The translations under genes were made by a program, and so were the position numbers. This document shows positions 1 to 7,347 of a stretch of DNA of 37,074 bases, piece by piece. The notes under the pieces are model-generated. The model worked only from the letters and a program-made list of their open reading frames with translations. It did no database searches and was not told the DNA's origin. The DNA comes from a virus, in the IMG/VR virus record IMGVR_UViG_3300049740_000279, positions 1 to 37,074 of that record; one strand, given 5' to 3'. Numbering within the stretch: position 1 is the first letter of the stretch; each line of letters begins with the position of its first letter.

Positions 1-523
1 TACATGCTTGTGCATAGATACGTTGTTGTATAGTTGGCTTCTTCTTTTCTTTTTTAGCTTCTTCTTCAGCTTTTTCTTTTAGCTCAACAACAACTTCATT
101 TGCTTTAACTTCTAGTTCTTTAAGATACTTGTTAATAAATTCTGAAGTAGGTTTGATCTCACCCATTGTACCTGCAAGGCCTAACCAATGTTTTGCATAT
201 CCTTCGTGAAAGTCTGGAAAGCCTTTATTTGCCATTCGGCAATGGCCTCCTAATGAAGAACGGAATTCATGATCTGGAAGTTTCTTAAGAACATCTACTT
301 TGTCTTTCCACTTAGTGCTTTCTTTACAATAGGCTAATACCCAAAGTTTAAAATCGCTAGGCTTAAACTCCATTCGGTAGAAGTCCATTGCTGATGACCT
401 AAGCCGACCAAACTGTTCACCAGTTAAGTCTGCCGCGCCTTCGTAGTTTGGCTCTCCACCTTTATTAGACACTCGCCTAGTAACTGGCTTCTTTCTTTTT
501 GGAATTTTTATTCCTATGCCCAT
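1..523 (-). CDS. Conserved phage protein of unknown function (C-terminus cut by window edge)
   Basis: Open frame from ATG at 523 that runs off the left edge, giving at least 174 residues; it is too close to the edge to be complete. An AAGGAGA Shine-Dalgarno lies 8 nt upstream. The N-terminus is basic (MGIGIKIPKRKKPVTRR); the middle is mixed alpha with many aromatic residues; the visible C-terminus is a lysine/glutamate-rich helix (KEKAEEEAKKEKKK), probably coiled coil. It has its own promoter (559-586). I do not recognise the family. The basic N-terminus and charged tail would suit a nucleic-acid-associated or structural protein, but this is only a guess. Confidence 0.75.
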   Translation of the reverse strand, partial: MGIGIKIPKRKKPVTRRVSNKGGEPNYEGAADLTGEQFGRLRSSAMDFYRMEFKPSDFKLWVLAYCKESTKWKDKVDVLKKLPDHEFRSSLGGHCRMANKGFPDFHEGYAKHWLGLAGTMGEIKPTSEFINKYLKELEVKANEVVVELKEKAEEEAKKEKKKPTIQQRIYAQAC

Positions 524-558
524 CGGACGTTCTCCTTCAAAAATCTCGTGTAACAGTA

Positions 559-586
559 ACTATATAGCAAAAAGATAAAAAGTCAA
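559..586 (-). promoter_or_regulatory. Sigma-70-like early promoter
   Basis: On the minus strand TTGACT (586-581), 16-nt spacer, TATAGT (564-559), about 35 nt before the ATG at 523. It fires into the partial gene at the left edge and lies between that gene and the ligase stop codon. Confidence 0.75.
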
Positions 587-608
587 CTAAAAATGATGAC
601 TTGTGTTA

Positions 609-1943
609 TCAAAGTTTTTCATTAGAGTCAAAGCCACGAAACGTTTTAAATCGTGGAAAACGTAAACTATACGTTTCACTATCTTGTGATTTAGTACGAG
701 CATCTGCTCTTATTTCTACTAAAGAACCAATGATGTTAGTACGGTCAGCCCAGAAGCTACTACGTTGATCGTCAGTGAAACCACTTCCACAGTTAAGGTG
801 ATAATTGTATCCATCGTCCTCTCCTTCTACTATTATGGCACCAAGTCGGCCTTCATTACGTCCAGTGCCTTCTTCAACGTCTACGACTTTTAGTGTAATT
901 TCGATAAATGGTTTTGCCTTTAACCAAGCATGAGTTCGCTTACATTCATAGGGTGCATCAATATCTTTGATCATAACACCTTCATAACCACCGTCTACAG
1001 CCGTCTTATTAAGCTCTACAAAGCGTTTATTGCCTTCAGGAGTACTTAGGTCTACCTCCTCCCACTCAAGTGCTTGTACGTGCTTTAAAACGCTTGAGTG
1101 TTTTTCTACCCAAGCCTTGGTTGCCGCACTTCTAAAACTCTGTGGTTTATCCCATTTGCCTTTCTTAAAATCCTCTAACGGACAAATGTCAAACAAATGT
1201 AATACTGCATCACTATTTTGGACAGTTTCTTTACGATGTATCTGTTTCATTAAGTCTTGGAAGTTAGCACTCATTACTTCTCCGTCTAGCACAAGATCAT
1301 ATGGTGCTTGGTTGTCTTTGAGTACTTCTTTAATTTCTTCAATGATGTGATCAAAGTTATGAAACTGTTTTCCATTACGGCTAAACATTTCTACTTTGTT
1401 ACCACGTATAATAGTTAGTACACGTACACCATCTAGTTTAACTTCAATTTGTTTCTTACCAACCATTTTCTTTTCATGGTTAGCTGAGTCGTGTGCAAGT
1501 GAACAAGTAAATGTAGGAATACTGTACTGTGGCATTCCAATTTTCTTAGCAACCTTGTTTACTGTTTTTTCACTAACGCCACAACGTAAATCTTTAATAA
1601 GGATTCTACGATAGAACATATTCCATTGCTCTGCCGTTGCAAGGTCTTTACAAAGTATAATGGCATCTCTAGCATTATGACCTGTAAGTTTTCTATCAAT
1701 TAAGTTACGTGCTAATTCTTTAAATGTAGGCCATGCAAGACCTTGTGCTGAAAGTACTTCGTTTTCTTCTTTTTGTGGTACTTGTTTAACACCAAAAGTT
1801 ACAAGCGGGTCAAGTGCCATTTTTACACCTTCGAAAAACTCATCTAGTTCTTCTTCCATCGCTTCTACGATAACTTCTTCTTTTGCTAGGCGACTGTTGT
1901 CTGCCTCTAATTTTGCAATAATTTCTTGTGGTTGTGTTCTCAT
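609..1943 (-). CDS. lig: ATP-dependent DNA ligase (T4 gp30-like)
   Basis: Seals nicks in duplex DNA through a ligase-AMP intermediate during phage replication, recombination and repair. Seen in the 444 residues: nucleotidyltransferase motif I EVKLDGVR with adenylated Lys at ~169, motif IIIa LDGEV (~219-223), motif IV YEGVMIKD (~320-327) and motif V WLKAKP (~340-345), followed by an OB-fold region to the C-terminus. The first ~150 residues are an alpha-helical N-terminal domain as in T4 ligase, and the length is close to that of the T4 enzyme (487 aa). Transcribed alone from the promoter at 1983-2011, just downstream of the tRNA. Identification is firm from motif order and spacing. Confidence 0.95.
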   Translation of the reverse strand: MRTQPQEIIAKLEADNSRLAKEEVIVEAMEEELDEFFEGVKMALDPLVTFGVKQVPQKEENEVLSAQGLAWPTFKELARNLIDRKLTGHNARDAIILCKDLATAEQWNMFYRRILIKDLRCGVSEKTVNKVAKKIGMPQYSIPTFTCSLAHDSANHEKKMVGKKQIEVKLDGVRVLTIIRGNKVEMFSRNGKQFHNFDHIIEEIKEVLKDNQAPYDLVLDGEVMSANFQDLMKQIHRKETVQNSDAVLHLFDICPLEDFKKGKWDKPQSFRSAATKAWVEKHSSVLKHVQALEWEEVDLSTPEGNKRFVELNKTAVDGGYEGVMIKDIDAPYECKRTHAWLKAKPFIEITLKVVDVEEGTGRNEGRLGAIIVEGEDDGYNYHLNCGSGFTDDQRSSFWADRTNIIGSLVEIRADARTKSQDSETYSLRFPRFKTFRGFDSNEKL

Positions 1944-1982
1944 ATTGTGCCTCTGTTGCCTTAATAATTAATTGTTATATAC

Positions 1983-2011
1983 ATAATACAGTCAAATGTG
2001 GCTTTTGTCAA
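1983..2011 (-). promoter_or_regulatory. Sigma-70-like promoter of the ligase gene
   Basis: TTGACA (2011-2006), exactly 17 nt, TATTAT (1988-1983), 40 nt before the ligase ATG. The -35 begins 10 nt after the 3' CCA of the tRNA. Confidence 0.85.
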
Positions 2012-2020
2012 CCTCTTTAT

Positions 2021-2097
2021 TGGCGCACCCGAAAGGATTCGAACCTCTGACCCCAACTTCCGCAAAGTTGTGCTCTATCCAGCTGAGCTACGGGTGC
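2021..2097 (-). tRNA. tRNA-Arg (anticodon GCG), CCA encoded
   Basis: A full cloverleaf can be folded by eye. The acceptor stem is GCACCCG/CGGGTGC with discriminator G and genomic CCA; the D-arm is GCTC...GAGC; the anticodon stem is CAACT/AGTTG with loop TTGCGGA; the T-arm carries TTCGAAT. Loop positions 34-36 read GCG, decoding the Arg codons CGC and CGU. A20 in the D-loop and C35 are arginine identity elements, and the body resembles bacterial tRNA-Arg(ACG). Almost all bacteria use ACG with A-to-I editing for this box, so G34 is unusual. No promoter of its own is visible; it is probably read through from the gene ending at 2161 and released by processing. Confidence 0.95.
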
Positions 2098-2105
2098 GTA
2101 AATGA

Positions 2106-2139
2106 AAACAGGCGACACAAATTAATGAGCCGCCTGTTT
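2106..2139 (-). terminator. Hairpin between the small gene and the tRNA
   Basis: Perfect 9-bp stem AAACAGGCG (2106-2114) with CGCCTGTTT (2131-2139) and a 16-nt loop; on the minus strand it is followed by TCATTT, a weak T-tract. It may be a leaky terminator or a processing hairpin before the tRNA. Confidence 0.55.
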
Positions 2140-2160
2140 CCTAGTAAAACTAACGTTATA

Positions 2161-2409
2161 TTAGCTTACTAAACCTTTTGCAAGTGCTTTGTAACCAGCG
2201 GCTACGATTGCTCTTGACGGTGTTCCCAATCTGTACTTTTTAACACCATTTTTCTTAGTGTTCAAATACACAGGGTGTCCTGCGAATCTTAGTGATTGGA
2301 TTACAGCTTGAGGATTACCAGCTTTGAATCTTGATTTAAGTTCAGCTGAAGTATACTCTTTGCCGCTTTGAAGTGCTGTTAGCACACTATCTTGGATAGT
2401 TGTTTTCAT
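2161..2409 (-). CDS. Small winged-helix-like protein
   Basis: 82 residues. ATG at 2409 follows AAGGAGA with 7-nt spacing. The pattern (helix, helix ELKSRF, turn GNPQAVIQSLRFAG, then a hairpin VYLNTKKNGVKKYRLG) looks like a winged helix-turn-helix: residues ~20-45 would be the recognition helices and ~48-63 the basic wing. A Gly/Ala/Lys-rich tail follows. This suggests a DNA-binding regulator, inferred from pattern only. It has a strong consensus promoter (2475-2503) and stands alone between that promoter and a hairpin. Confidence 0.75.
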   Translation of the reverse strand: MKTTIQDSVLTALQSGKEYTSAELKSRFKAGNPQAVIQSLRFAGHPVYLNTKKNGVKKYRLGTPSRAIVAAGYKALAKGLVS

Positions 2410-2474
2410 ATGTTTTCTCCTTTTATAATTATAAAAACGTCACACATAAAGCCGTTACAGCCTTAAGTTTATAT

Positions 2475-2503
2475 ATTATAACAGGAGTTTATTAAGAAGT
2501 CAA
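2475..2503 (-). promoter_or_regulatory. Strong sigma-70-like promoter
   Basis: TTGACT (2503-2498), 17 nt, perfect TATAAT (2480-2475), giving a leader of roughly 60 nt before the ATG at 2409. Among the best consensus matches in the window. Confidence 0.88.
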
Positions 2504-2519
2504 ATACTTATGTAACCAA

Positions 2520-3107
2520 TTACACAAAATCGGGTCCATGTACCCACCCAACAATACTTTTGCGAATGCCTTTAGTAACAGGAGTTACTTTGTGAGGTAA
2601 CCAACTTGGGAAGAAACAGATCTCATGCTTTTGTAAATCTGTCTTAATACCTTGAAAGTCTGGCATTAGTAATAACTCGCCGCCTTCAAAATCTTTTGGA
2701 TCACTAAGAAGAATACTAAAAGATATCTTCCGAACCTGGCCGTGTTGTCCTTTAAAGGCCCCGTCCGAATGAGTGTCGTAGTGTCCTTTCTTGTCAGCGT
2801 CATATACTCCGTACTGGCAAGGTTCTAAATCTGTAATTGCATATTTGAATAATGTGTTGTTTGCATAATGGACAACATTACCTAGTAGTGCATAAAAGTC
2901 TGGTTGCATACGAGTATCAATCCAATCAATGTCTGTACTACGTATTGATGTGTCATCATCTTTACCATTATCAGTAATATACTTTGCAGGTTGAACATTA
3001 ATTTGGTCTTCAATAGCATCAATCATTGATTGTTCAAGACCCCATTCCTGTAACTTAAAGTACGGCATTGGGTTATTACGTATGTTAGGCGGAGTTAGTT
3101 GATACAT
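2520..3107 (-). CDS. Fe(II)/2-oxoglutarate-dependent oxygenase (PKHD/prolyl-hydroxylase type)
   Basis: 195-residue double-stranded beta-helix enzyme. Iron ligands are visible as H113-x-D115 (in DTHSDG) and H172 (WLPHKV), and R182 (GIRKS) is placed to bind the 2-oxoglutarate carboxylate. EGGELLL and FFPSW are the usual strands around the site. Such enzymes hydroxylate protein, lipid, sugar or small-molecule substrates; the substrate here is unknown. It shares TAATG with the oxygenase before it (start at 3107 overlaps that stop), so the two are translationally coupled. It is the last gene of the run that carries kdsA and kdsB. Confidence 0.88.
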   Translation of the reverse strand: MYQLTPPNIRNNPMPYFKLQEWGLEQSMIDAIEDQINVQPAKYITDNGKDDDTSIRSTDIDWIDTRMQPDFYALLGNVVHYANNTLFKYAITDLEPCQYGVYDADKKGHYDTHSDGAFKGQHGQVRKISFSILLSDPKDFEGGELLLMPDFQGIKTDLQKHEICFFPSWLPHKVTPVTKGIRKSIVGWVHGPDFV

Positions 3108-3619
3108 TATTTAAACCTCGCTTGTACAGTTACTCTTGTTTGTTTAGCCCAAGGAGTAATAGCACTTACACTATGCATTGTTGAATTTTTTCTATTGTCG
3201 TTTAGTATCAATCTATTAAACTTTGGTTCTTGTGCTAGAATTTGTTCATCTTCTTTGTATAAGAATAACCCACCGTCTGCTGAATCCCAATGTTGATTAA
3301 GATAAATTGTACCACTTGCTACATATCCTGAATCATCATGCCAGTCTAGCATACTGTTTCTATTCCATAAGTATATAAATGCTTCAAACTGTAACCCACT
3401 ATAAAACGGATTTAAGTTTACAAACTTTTGACGTAGTTCATGTATACCGTTTTTCAAAGGACTCATGTTAGCACTATTAGATCCTTCAACAACTATACCT
3501 TCCCAACTATGACTAGTAGCCCAGACAGCTTCTGACGACTGGATCTTTGTTTTGATCTCAGTTGCAATAGTATCAATTAGTTTTTGATCTAAGAAGTTAT
3601 CTTTTACTATTATTGCCAT
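3107..3619 (-). CDS. Fe(II)/2-oxoglutarate-dependent oxygenase, second of the pair
   Basis: 170 residues. H94-x-D96 in DWHDDSG, distal H149 (STMHSV) and R162 (TRVTVQ) form the expected HxD...H...R set. GTIYLNQHW and DGGLFLY are typical DSBH strands. It overlaps the 3' end of kdsB by 23 nt and couples to the next oxygenase by TAATG. Clear sequence differences from its neighbour argue against a recent duplication. The place right after kdsA-kdsB suggests, without proof, a role in modifying a sugar or envelope component. Confidence 0.87.
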   Translation of the reverse strand: MAIIVKDNFLDQKLIDTIATEIKTKIQSSEAVWATSHSWEGIVVEGSNSANMSPLKNGIHELRQKFVNLNPFYSGLQFEAFIYLWNRNSMLDWHDDSGYVASGTIYLNQHWDSADGGLFLYKEDEQILAQEPKFNRLILNDNRKNSTMHSVSAITPWAKQTRVTVQARFK

Positions 3620-4292
3620 TCAGTTCGTTCCATTGTTCTAATTCTTCTGGTGTATTAATTTCCATTCCGCTAAACTCACAAGGAAGTACACCAATATTCC
3701 ATCCGTTCTTTAACCAACGAAGCTGTTCTAAACTTTCGTGGCGTTCTTCTTTTGTAACAATTAAGTTATCGTATTGTTCTAATGCTTTACGTTTGTAACC
3801 GTAAATACCTAAATGCCAATCACCGTAGCCGGTCATGCCTCTACCAAACCATAAACACTTACCTGCACCTCTAACTAGTTTAACTGTGTGAGGGTCGTTC
3901 TGTTTTTCTTCTGGCATCATTGCACACATTGTGGACACATCATAGTCTTTTAAGTTGCTTAATGTTCCTTCAATCATGTCTAGTGTAACATCTGGCATGT
4001 CACCTTGTACGTTAATAAATGTATCGTACTTGCTAAAAAACTCGTGCTTAATTGCACCTGCACATCTTGCAGTTCCGTTTTCATACTCCGTTTCTTCAAT
4101 AAAACAAGTGTCTGCATTGAACTGGTTGTATATCTGCATACTGTCAGTTACTACATATGTTGGTATCTTAGACGCAATACAAGCGTCATACACACGCCTG
4201 ATCATAGTCTTTTTGCCCAACATAGCTAATGGCTTGCCAGGAAAACGTGTACTAGCAAATCTAGCCGGAATAAGAATAGCTGACGATGTCAT
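3597..4292 (-). CDS. kdsB: CMP-KDO synthetase-like cytidylyltransferase
   Basis: Would transfer CMP from CTP to KDO or a related 8/9-carbon sugar acid, activating it for lipopolysaccharide synthesis in the cytoplasm. 231 residues, slightly shorter than the usual ~250. Nucleotide-binding motif IPARFASTRFPGKP (8-21), VQGDMP (95-100, with the Mg-binding Asp98), HLGIYGYKR and the C-terminal EINTPEELE are all present. Departures from standard KdsB: GTARCAGA (73-80) where GTDR(V/I)AEA is usual, and QGDMP in place of QGDEP, so the sugar substrate may differ. Start ATG lies inside the end of kdsA (32-nt overlap), the two genes reading the same DNA in different frames. Confidence 0.88.
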   Translation of the reverse strand: MTSSAILIPARFASTRFPGKPLAMLGKKTMIRRVYDACIASKIPTYVVTDSMQIYNQFNADTCFIEETEYENGTARCAGAIKHEFFSKYDTFINVQGDMPDVTLDMIEGTLSNLKDYDVSTMCAMMPEEKQNDPHTVKLVRGAGKCLWFGRGMTGYGDWHLGIYGYKRKALEQYDNLIVTKEERHESLEQLRWLKNGWNIGVLPCEFSGMEINTPEELEQWNELNGNNSKR

Positions 4293-5040
4293 TTATAACC
4301 CTTTCAAAATTATCTAAGTGTAGCATGTTAGGACCATCACTTGGGGCATTATCAGGGTCATCATGTACTTCTAAGAAGAAGTCTGTAATACCCAAAGCAC
4401 TACCTGCCCTACATAAGCCAGGCACATAATCGCGATTACCGCCACTACTACTTCCATTACCGCCTGGCTTCTGTACTGAGTGTGTGGCATCCAATATAAT
4501 AGGATTGCTAAAATTATCAAGCATATAATTAAGGCCGGTGAAATCAACCACCAAAGTATTATATCCAAAACTTGTTCCCCTTTCGGTTATCCAAACTTGT
4601 TTAGCATCAGTACACTTGCTTAGAATACCTTTCATGTCCCAAGGTGCTAAGAACTGTCCTTTTTTGATGTTAACAATTTTGCCTGTTTCGCATGCCGCTT
4701 GTACCAAGTCAGTTTGCCTACAAAGGAATGCGGGTATTTGTAATACGTCTACTAAGTCACAGAATTCATCCATCTCTAACTTTTCAATTTGGTCTACATC
4801 ATGTACATCTGTAAGAATTTTAAGATTTGGTATTGCATCTTTTAATCTTCTAAAGTCGTTTAGTGTATTAATAAGTCCAACACCACGTTTACCTTGCATA
4901 CTACTTCTATTTGCTTTGTCAAAACTTGCTTTGAAGTAATAGTCAATACCTAACTTATCACAAATTGCTTTGCAATGTTTGGCAATCATTAAACTGTGTT
5001 CGTATGATTCGTGTTGGCAAGGCCCTGCAATAATTCTCAT
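4261..5040 (-). CDS. kdsA: KDO-8-phosphate synthase (metal-dependent type)
   Basis: Condenses phosphoenolpyruvate with D-arabinose 5-phosphate to KDO-8-phosphate. 259 residues with the family signatures AGPCQHES, FKASFDKANRSS (~37-47), IPAFLCRQTDL, IKKGQFLAPWDM, ERGTSFGYNTL, DATHSVQ and LEVHDDPDNAPSDGPN. Cys8, His187, Glu224 and Asp235 match the four metal ligands of the metal-dependent class; the E. coli metal-free class has Asn at the first position. ATG overlaps the AbrB-like gene stop (4 nt), and the 3' end overlaps kdsB. Together they supply CMP-KDO unless the host lacks the intermediate phosphatase step, since no KdsC or KdsD is visible. Confidence 0.95.
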   Translation of the reverse strand: MRIIAGPCQHESYEHSLMIAKHCKAICDKLGIDYYFKASFDKANRSSMQGKRGVGLINTLNDFRRLKDAIPNLKILTDVHDVDQIEKLEMDEFCDLVDVLQIPAFLCRQTDLVQAACETGKIVNIKKGQFLAPWDMKGILSKCTDAKQVWITERGTSFGYNTLVVDFTGLNYMLDNFSNPIILDATHSVQKPGGNGSSSGGNRDYVPGLCRAGSALGITDFFLEVHDDPDNAPSDGPNMLHLDNFERVINDIVSYSYSG

Positions 5041-5222
5041 GTTATCTCCGTTAATATTAGAGTACCCATATCACCTACTTCAATTTTAAGTTTAGTTCCT
5101 TCGTCCCATCCTTTTTCTTTAAGAAGCTCTGGAGGAAGAGTTAAAATAGTTTCACCTGCACGTGGTCCTTTGGTTTCAACGTGAAATAGGTCTTCGTACT
5201 TGTATTCTTTACTGATGGTCAT
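5037..5222 (-). CDS. AbrB/MazE-like small DNA-binding-fold protein
   Basis: 61 residues. The segment ILTLPPELLKEKGWDEG with LKIEVGDMGTLILTEI fits a SpoVT-AbrB swapped-hairpin fold (residues ~25-60). No toxin partner is adjacent, so a toxin-antitoxin role is not supported; a transcriptional regulator is more likely. It is nested between the gene at 5209-5934 (14-nt overlap) and kdsA (4-nt overlap). The N-terminus SKEYKYEDLFHVE resembles that of the unrelated gene at 8207-8440. Confidence 0.72.
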   Translation of the reverse strand: MTISKEYKYEDLFHVETKGPRAGETILTLPPELLKEKGWDEGTKLKIEVGDMGTLILTEIT

Positions 5223-5934
5223 TGTGTAACCTACTTTGTATGTCGTAGCTTCTAGCTATAAGATCACAAAATCTTGTAAACTGGTCTCCTAAGGTAACAC
5301 TAGCAATGTGTGTATGTGCATCTTGAGTTGATGATGTGTTAATGTATGCATATTGTTTAGTAGGATTTAATAGATACATTGATCCTTCATTCATTGGTAC
5401 AATGCCACAATCTTCTACTACTAACTTACAATCATGTCCAGGTCGCTTCATAGCTAAATGAACAGGTAGTCCGTGATCAATTACTTCAAATACATTATCA
5501 CCTTTAGGACCTAAATCAATACGTGGTCCTAATCCTTGCAATGGTTCAATGAAGTTTACTTTAATAAAGTTATATTTTTCAGAAGGAAAACATTTATGCC
5601 ACCAATCTTTTGAAGCTGGTGCTGTTTCTCTTGCTAATGTCCAATGGTTAGCTAAATTTAAATTTGTTTCTTTACCCTTGTACTGGTTTTTAATTTTGTC
5701 GCACTCAATTCGACCTGTAAAGTGTTGTGGAAGATGTTCGTAGCCTGGATCGTTAACTGTACGTACTGCGATGTTTAACCAACCTACATTACTGTGTAGC
5801 ATTTGGTCTATAAACCATTTAGCAACACTTACTCCGTCCCAAGGTTGAATGTTATCAGGTAATATAGGAAAGTCAAAGCTCTTGTCTTTGTGTGCATCGT
5901 AAAAATCGATTAGTTCTTTATTATCGTGTTGCAT
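5209..5934 (-). CDS. Uncharacterised protein, possibly an Asp/Asn-hydroxylase-like beta-helix
   Basis: 241 residues. Not firmly recognised. The C-terminal half (about 150-225) has the strand pattern of a cupin/DSBH protein: VFEVIDHGLPVHLAMKRPGHD, GIVPMNEGSMYLLNP, YAYINTSS, HTHIASVTLG. A clear HxD pair is not visible, so the iron site is unproven. Tryptophan-rich stretches (DWWHKCF, VGWLNIA) lie in the N-terminal half. Its neighbours in a tightly overlapping run are a small coiled-coil gene and the AbrB-like gene before kdsA-kdsB. An alternative is a structural or sugar-binding protein. Confidence 0.7.
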   Translation of the reverse strand: MQHDNKELIDFYDAHKDKSFDFPILPDNIQPWDGVSVAKWFIDQMLHSNVGWLNIAVRTVNDPGYEHLPQHFTGRIECDKIKNQYKGKETNLNLANHWTLARETAPASKDWWHKCFPSEKYNFIKVNFIEPLQGLGPRIDLGPKGDNVFEVIDHGLPVHLAMKRPGHDCKLVVEDCGIVPMNEGSMYLLNPTKQYAYINTSSTQDAHTHIASVTLGDQFTRFCDLIARSYDIQSRLHNDHQ

Positions 5935-6109
5935 TAAATCTTTTTAACTCCTCTCCTAATTGTCTTTGTAATCTAAACACTTCTTCTCGAACAGCAGAAA
6001 TCCGTTGAGCTTTTGCACCATTTTGACGCATTCGCTGAACTTCATCTGCTTTAGATTGGATTGTTCTACGCAATCCATCTATCATATCATTCGTCGGTTG
6101 ATTCTTCAT
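5921..6109 (-). CDS. Small charged coiled-coil protein
   Basis: 62 residues, almost entirely helical with heptad-like spacing (MIDGLRRTIQSKADEVQRM, then EEVFRLQRQLGEELKRF). Function unknown. Two starts are possible: ATG at 6109 (22-nt overlap with the previous gene) or ATG at 6085, directly after that gene's TGA, which would give 54 residues and stop-start coupling. No clear Shine-Dalgarno separates them. Confidence 0.6.
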   Translation of the reverse strand: MKNQPTNDMIDGLRRTIQSKADEVQRMRQNGAKAQRISAVREEVFRLQRQLGEELKRFNATR

Positions 6110-6311
6110 CTTCAGTAGTACTTATTTCTGGGGCCGGTGGCTGAGACATTATTTTGACTAGCTCGTTTAGATCAATAGTATCTGTATTAATTAAGTCTAC
6201 TGCGGCTTTTGGAGTTTTTACCATTCCTGATTTAACCATATAACGACAAATATGAACGAACGTATATTTGCCTAATGAAACGTATTTATTATGTATATGC
6301 GAATCAATCAT
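6087..6311 (-). CDS. Small acidic-tailed phage protein, unknown
   Basis: 74 residues. An alpha-helical N-terminal part (KYTFVHICRYMVKSGMVKTPKAAVDLIN) is followed by a Pro/Glu-rich acidic tail (APEISTTEDEESTDE). The ATG sits inside the last codons of the WYL_2-like gene (8-nt overlap), so it is expressed with it. No function can be assigned. Confidence 0.62.
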   Translation of the reverse strand: MIDSHIHNKYVSLGKYTFVHICRYMVKSGMVKTPKAAVDLINTDTIDLNELVKIMSQPPAPEISTTEDEESTDE

Positions 6312-6612
6312 TAGCGGTATCTTTCAGCTCGACAGTTTGAACTCTGTCATATCTAAAAGATCGCCACCCATTGGCATTCACGTCCCATACTGAACACACT
6401 TTATCAGAAATTTCTCTAACTTTCTTTTGACTTAATGTATCAGTTTTAGTTGCTTTTGGTTTAATGTCCTCTTTAAGTGTACAGGTCATTATCCTTTGGT
6501 CTCCGTCTAGTTTTAAGAATGTAACAACTACAACATTCTCCTCTAGCATTTTCATGAGGTCATCCTTAGTAGGTATGCCCTTCATTTCTGCAATTTTGTC
6601 TGCAACTTCCAT
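6304..6612 (-). CDS. SH3/Sm-like beta-barrel protein of the WYL_2 type
   Basis: 102 residues from the ATG at 6612, chosen over upstream codons because AGAGGA precedes it at normal distance and the longer frame would overlap the previous gene. Helical N-terminus (~1-25), then strands VVVVTFLKLDGDQRIMTCTL and the hallmark ending VWDVNANGWRSFRYDRV. This arrangement is widespread in T4-like cyanophages and pelagiphages, where it is annotated as a WYL_2/Sm-like SH3 barrel; nucleic-acid binding is assumed but unproven. Confidence 0.8.
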   Translation of the reverse strand: MEVADKIAEMKGIPTKDDLMKMLEENVVVVTFLKLDGDQRIMTCTLKEDIKPKATKTDTLSQKKVREISDKVCSVWDVNANGWRSFRYDRVQTVELKDTAND

Positions 6613-6613
6613 A

Positions 6614-6847
6614 TTAGAATCCTCTTCCAGGGTTGACTTTATATTCACGTGGACCGGGTGTAGTAAATTCAAACCCAAATGCATTTCCTACAAATACTCT
6701 ACCATTCCACATCATTTTAATTTTGTTACCTGCCATGAAGATATTTAAAAACTTTTTACTTTCAAAATGGTCAACATCTGCTTGTGCAACTCTATCATTG
6801 TCCGTGCATACTACTTCGCACGTTTTGTCGTATTCAGTTCTCGTCAT
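6614..6847 (-). CDS. Small phage protein, unknown
   Basis: 77 residues; ATG at 6847 overlaps the acetyltransferase stop and follows an AAGGAGAA sequence. Its stop is 1 nt before the start of the WYL_2-like gene. The sequence is beta-rich (FLNIFMAGNKIKMMWNGRVFVGNAFGFEFTT) with a PGPREYKVNPGRGF tail. No family recognised. Confidence 0.65.
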   Translation of the reverse strand: MTRTEYDKTCEVVCTDNDRVAQADVDHFESKKFLNIFMAGNKIKMMWNGRVFVGNAFGFEFTTPGPREYKVNPGRGF

Positions 6848-7347
6848 TTCTTCTCCTTTAGGTTATATTCAAAATTCTGTGTTTCTTTATTGATACTAAT
6901 TTGTTTAGCACCATTACGTATATGGAAATGTGTTGCCATAGGAGTTAAAGGACTTAGTGTTACTACTTGGTTAATCCCTTCCTTCTTTGCAAACTCTAAT
7001 ACTTTGTGTATAATTTCTTTACCTGCACCTCGCTTACGTGACCAAACAGTATATGCAATAGCAATATTCTTTTCGTCTTTTAAATGTGCAAGTTCGCTCA
7101 TCATATCAAGTTCTTTAACACTATGCGGAATATCGTTTGTATATGCAATACAAATAATACCTTCAACAGTATCGTCATATTTCAAACCGTAAATCTTACG
7201 ACCGTTAGTGATACGCCAGCCAAGAGTTAGTTCTGGTCTAACAGGATCTTCGCTTACGTCGATATCGTCTAGTTCAACGAGCTCAGTACCCTTTACCCAG
7301 CGAAAAAACTCTTCACTCTTATCTTTAAATAATTTCAATTTATACAC
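6844..7347 (-). CDS. GNAT-family N-acetyltransferase
   Basis: 167 residues starting with GTG at 7347. The acetyl-CoA pyrophosphate loop RKRGAGK (104-110) sits between the strand IAIAYTVW and the helix EIIHKVLEFAKKEG; VVTLSPL and HFHIRNGAKQI are the later strand and the aromatic/Asn-Gly feature of GNAT folds. Substrate unknown; phage GNATs can target host proteins, small molecules or phage products. The start overlaps the stop of the GIY-YIG-like gene (GTGTATAA). Confidence 0.8.
   Translation of the reverse strand: MYKLKLFKDKSEEFFRWVKGTELVELDDIDVSEDPVRPELTLGWRITNGRKIYGLKYDDTVEGIICIAYTNDIPHSVKELDMMSELAHLKDEKNIAIAYTVWSRKRGAGKEIIHKVLEFAKKEGINQVVTLSPLTPMATHFHIRNGAKQISINKETQNFEYNLKEKK

Noticed and set aside
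1030-1614. Plus-strand open frames opposite the DNA ligase gene
   Set aside because: They are in the shadow of a complete, motif-bearing gene on the other strand, with no ribosome site and odd composition.
2021-2097. tRNA as an attachment site for integration
   Set aside because: No integrase and no repeated tRNA fragment elsewhere in the window; the genome type is lytic T4-like.
4371-4568. Hydrophobic small open frame inside kdsA
   Set aside because: It is an alternate frame of the same strand in a well conserved enzyme gene, with no start signal.
5037-5222. Toxin-antitoxin pair based on the AbrB/MazE-like protein
   Set aside because: No toxin-like gene overlaps or adjoins it; neighbours are kdsA and an unknown 241-aa gene.
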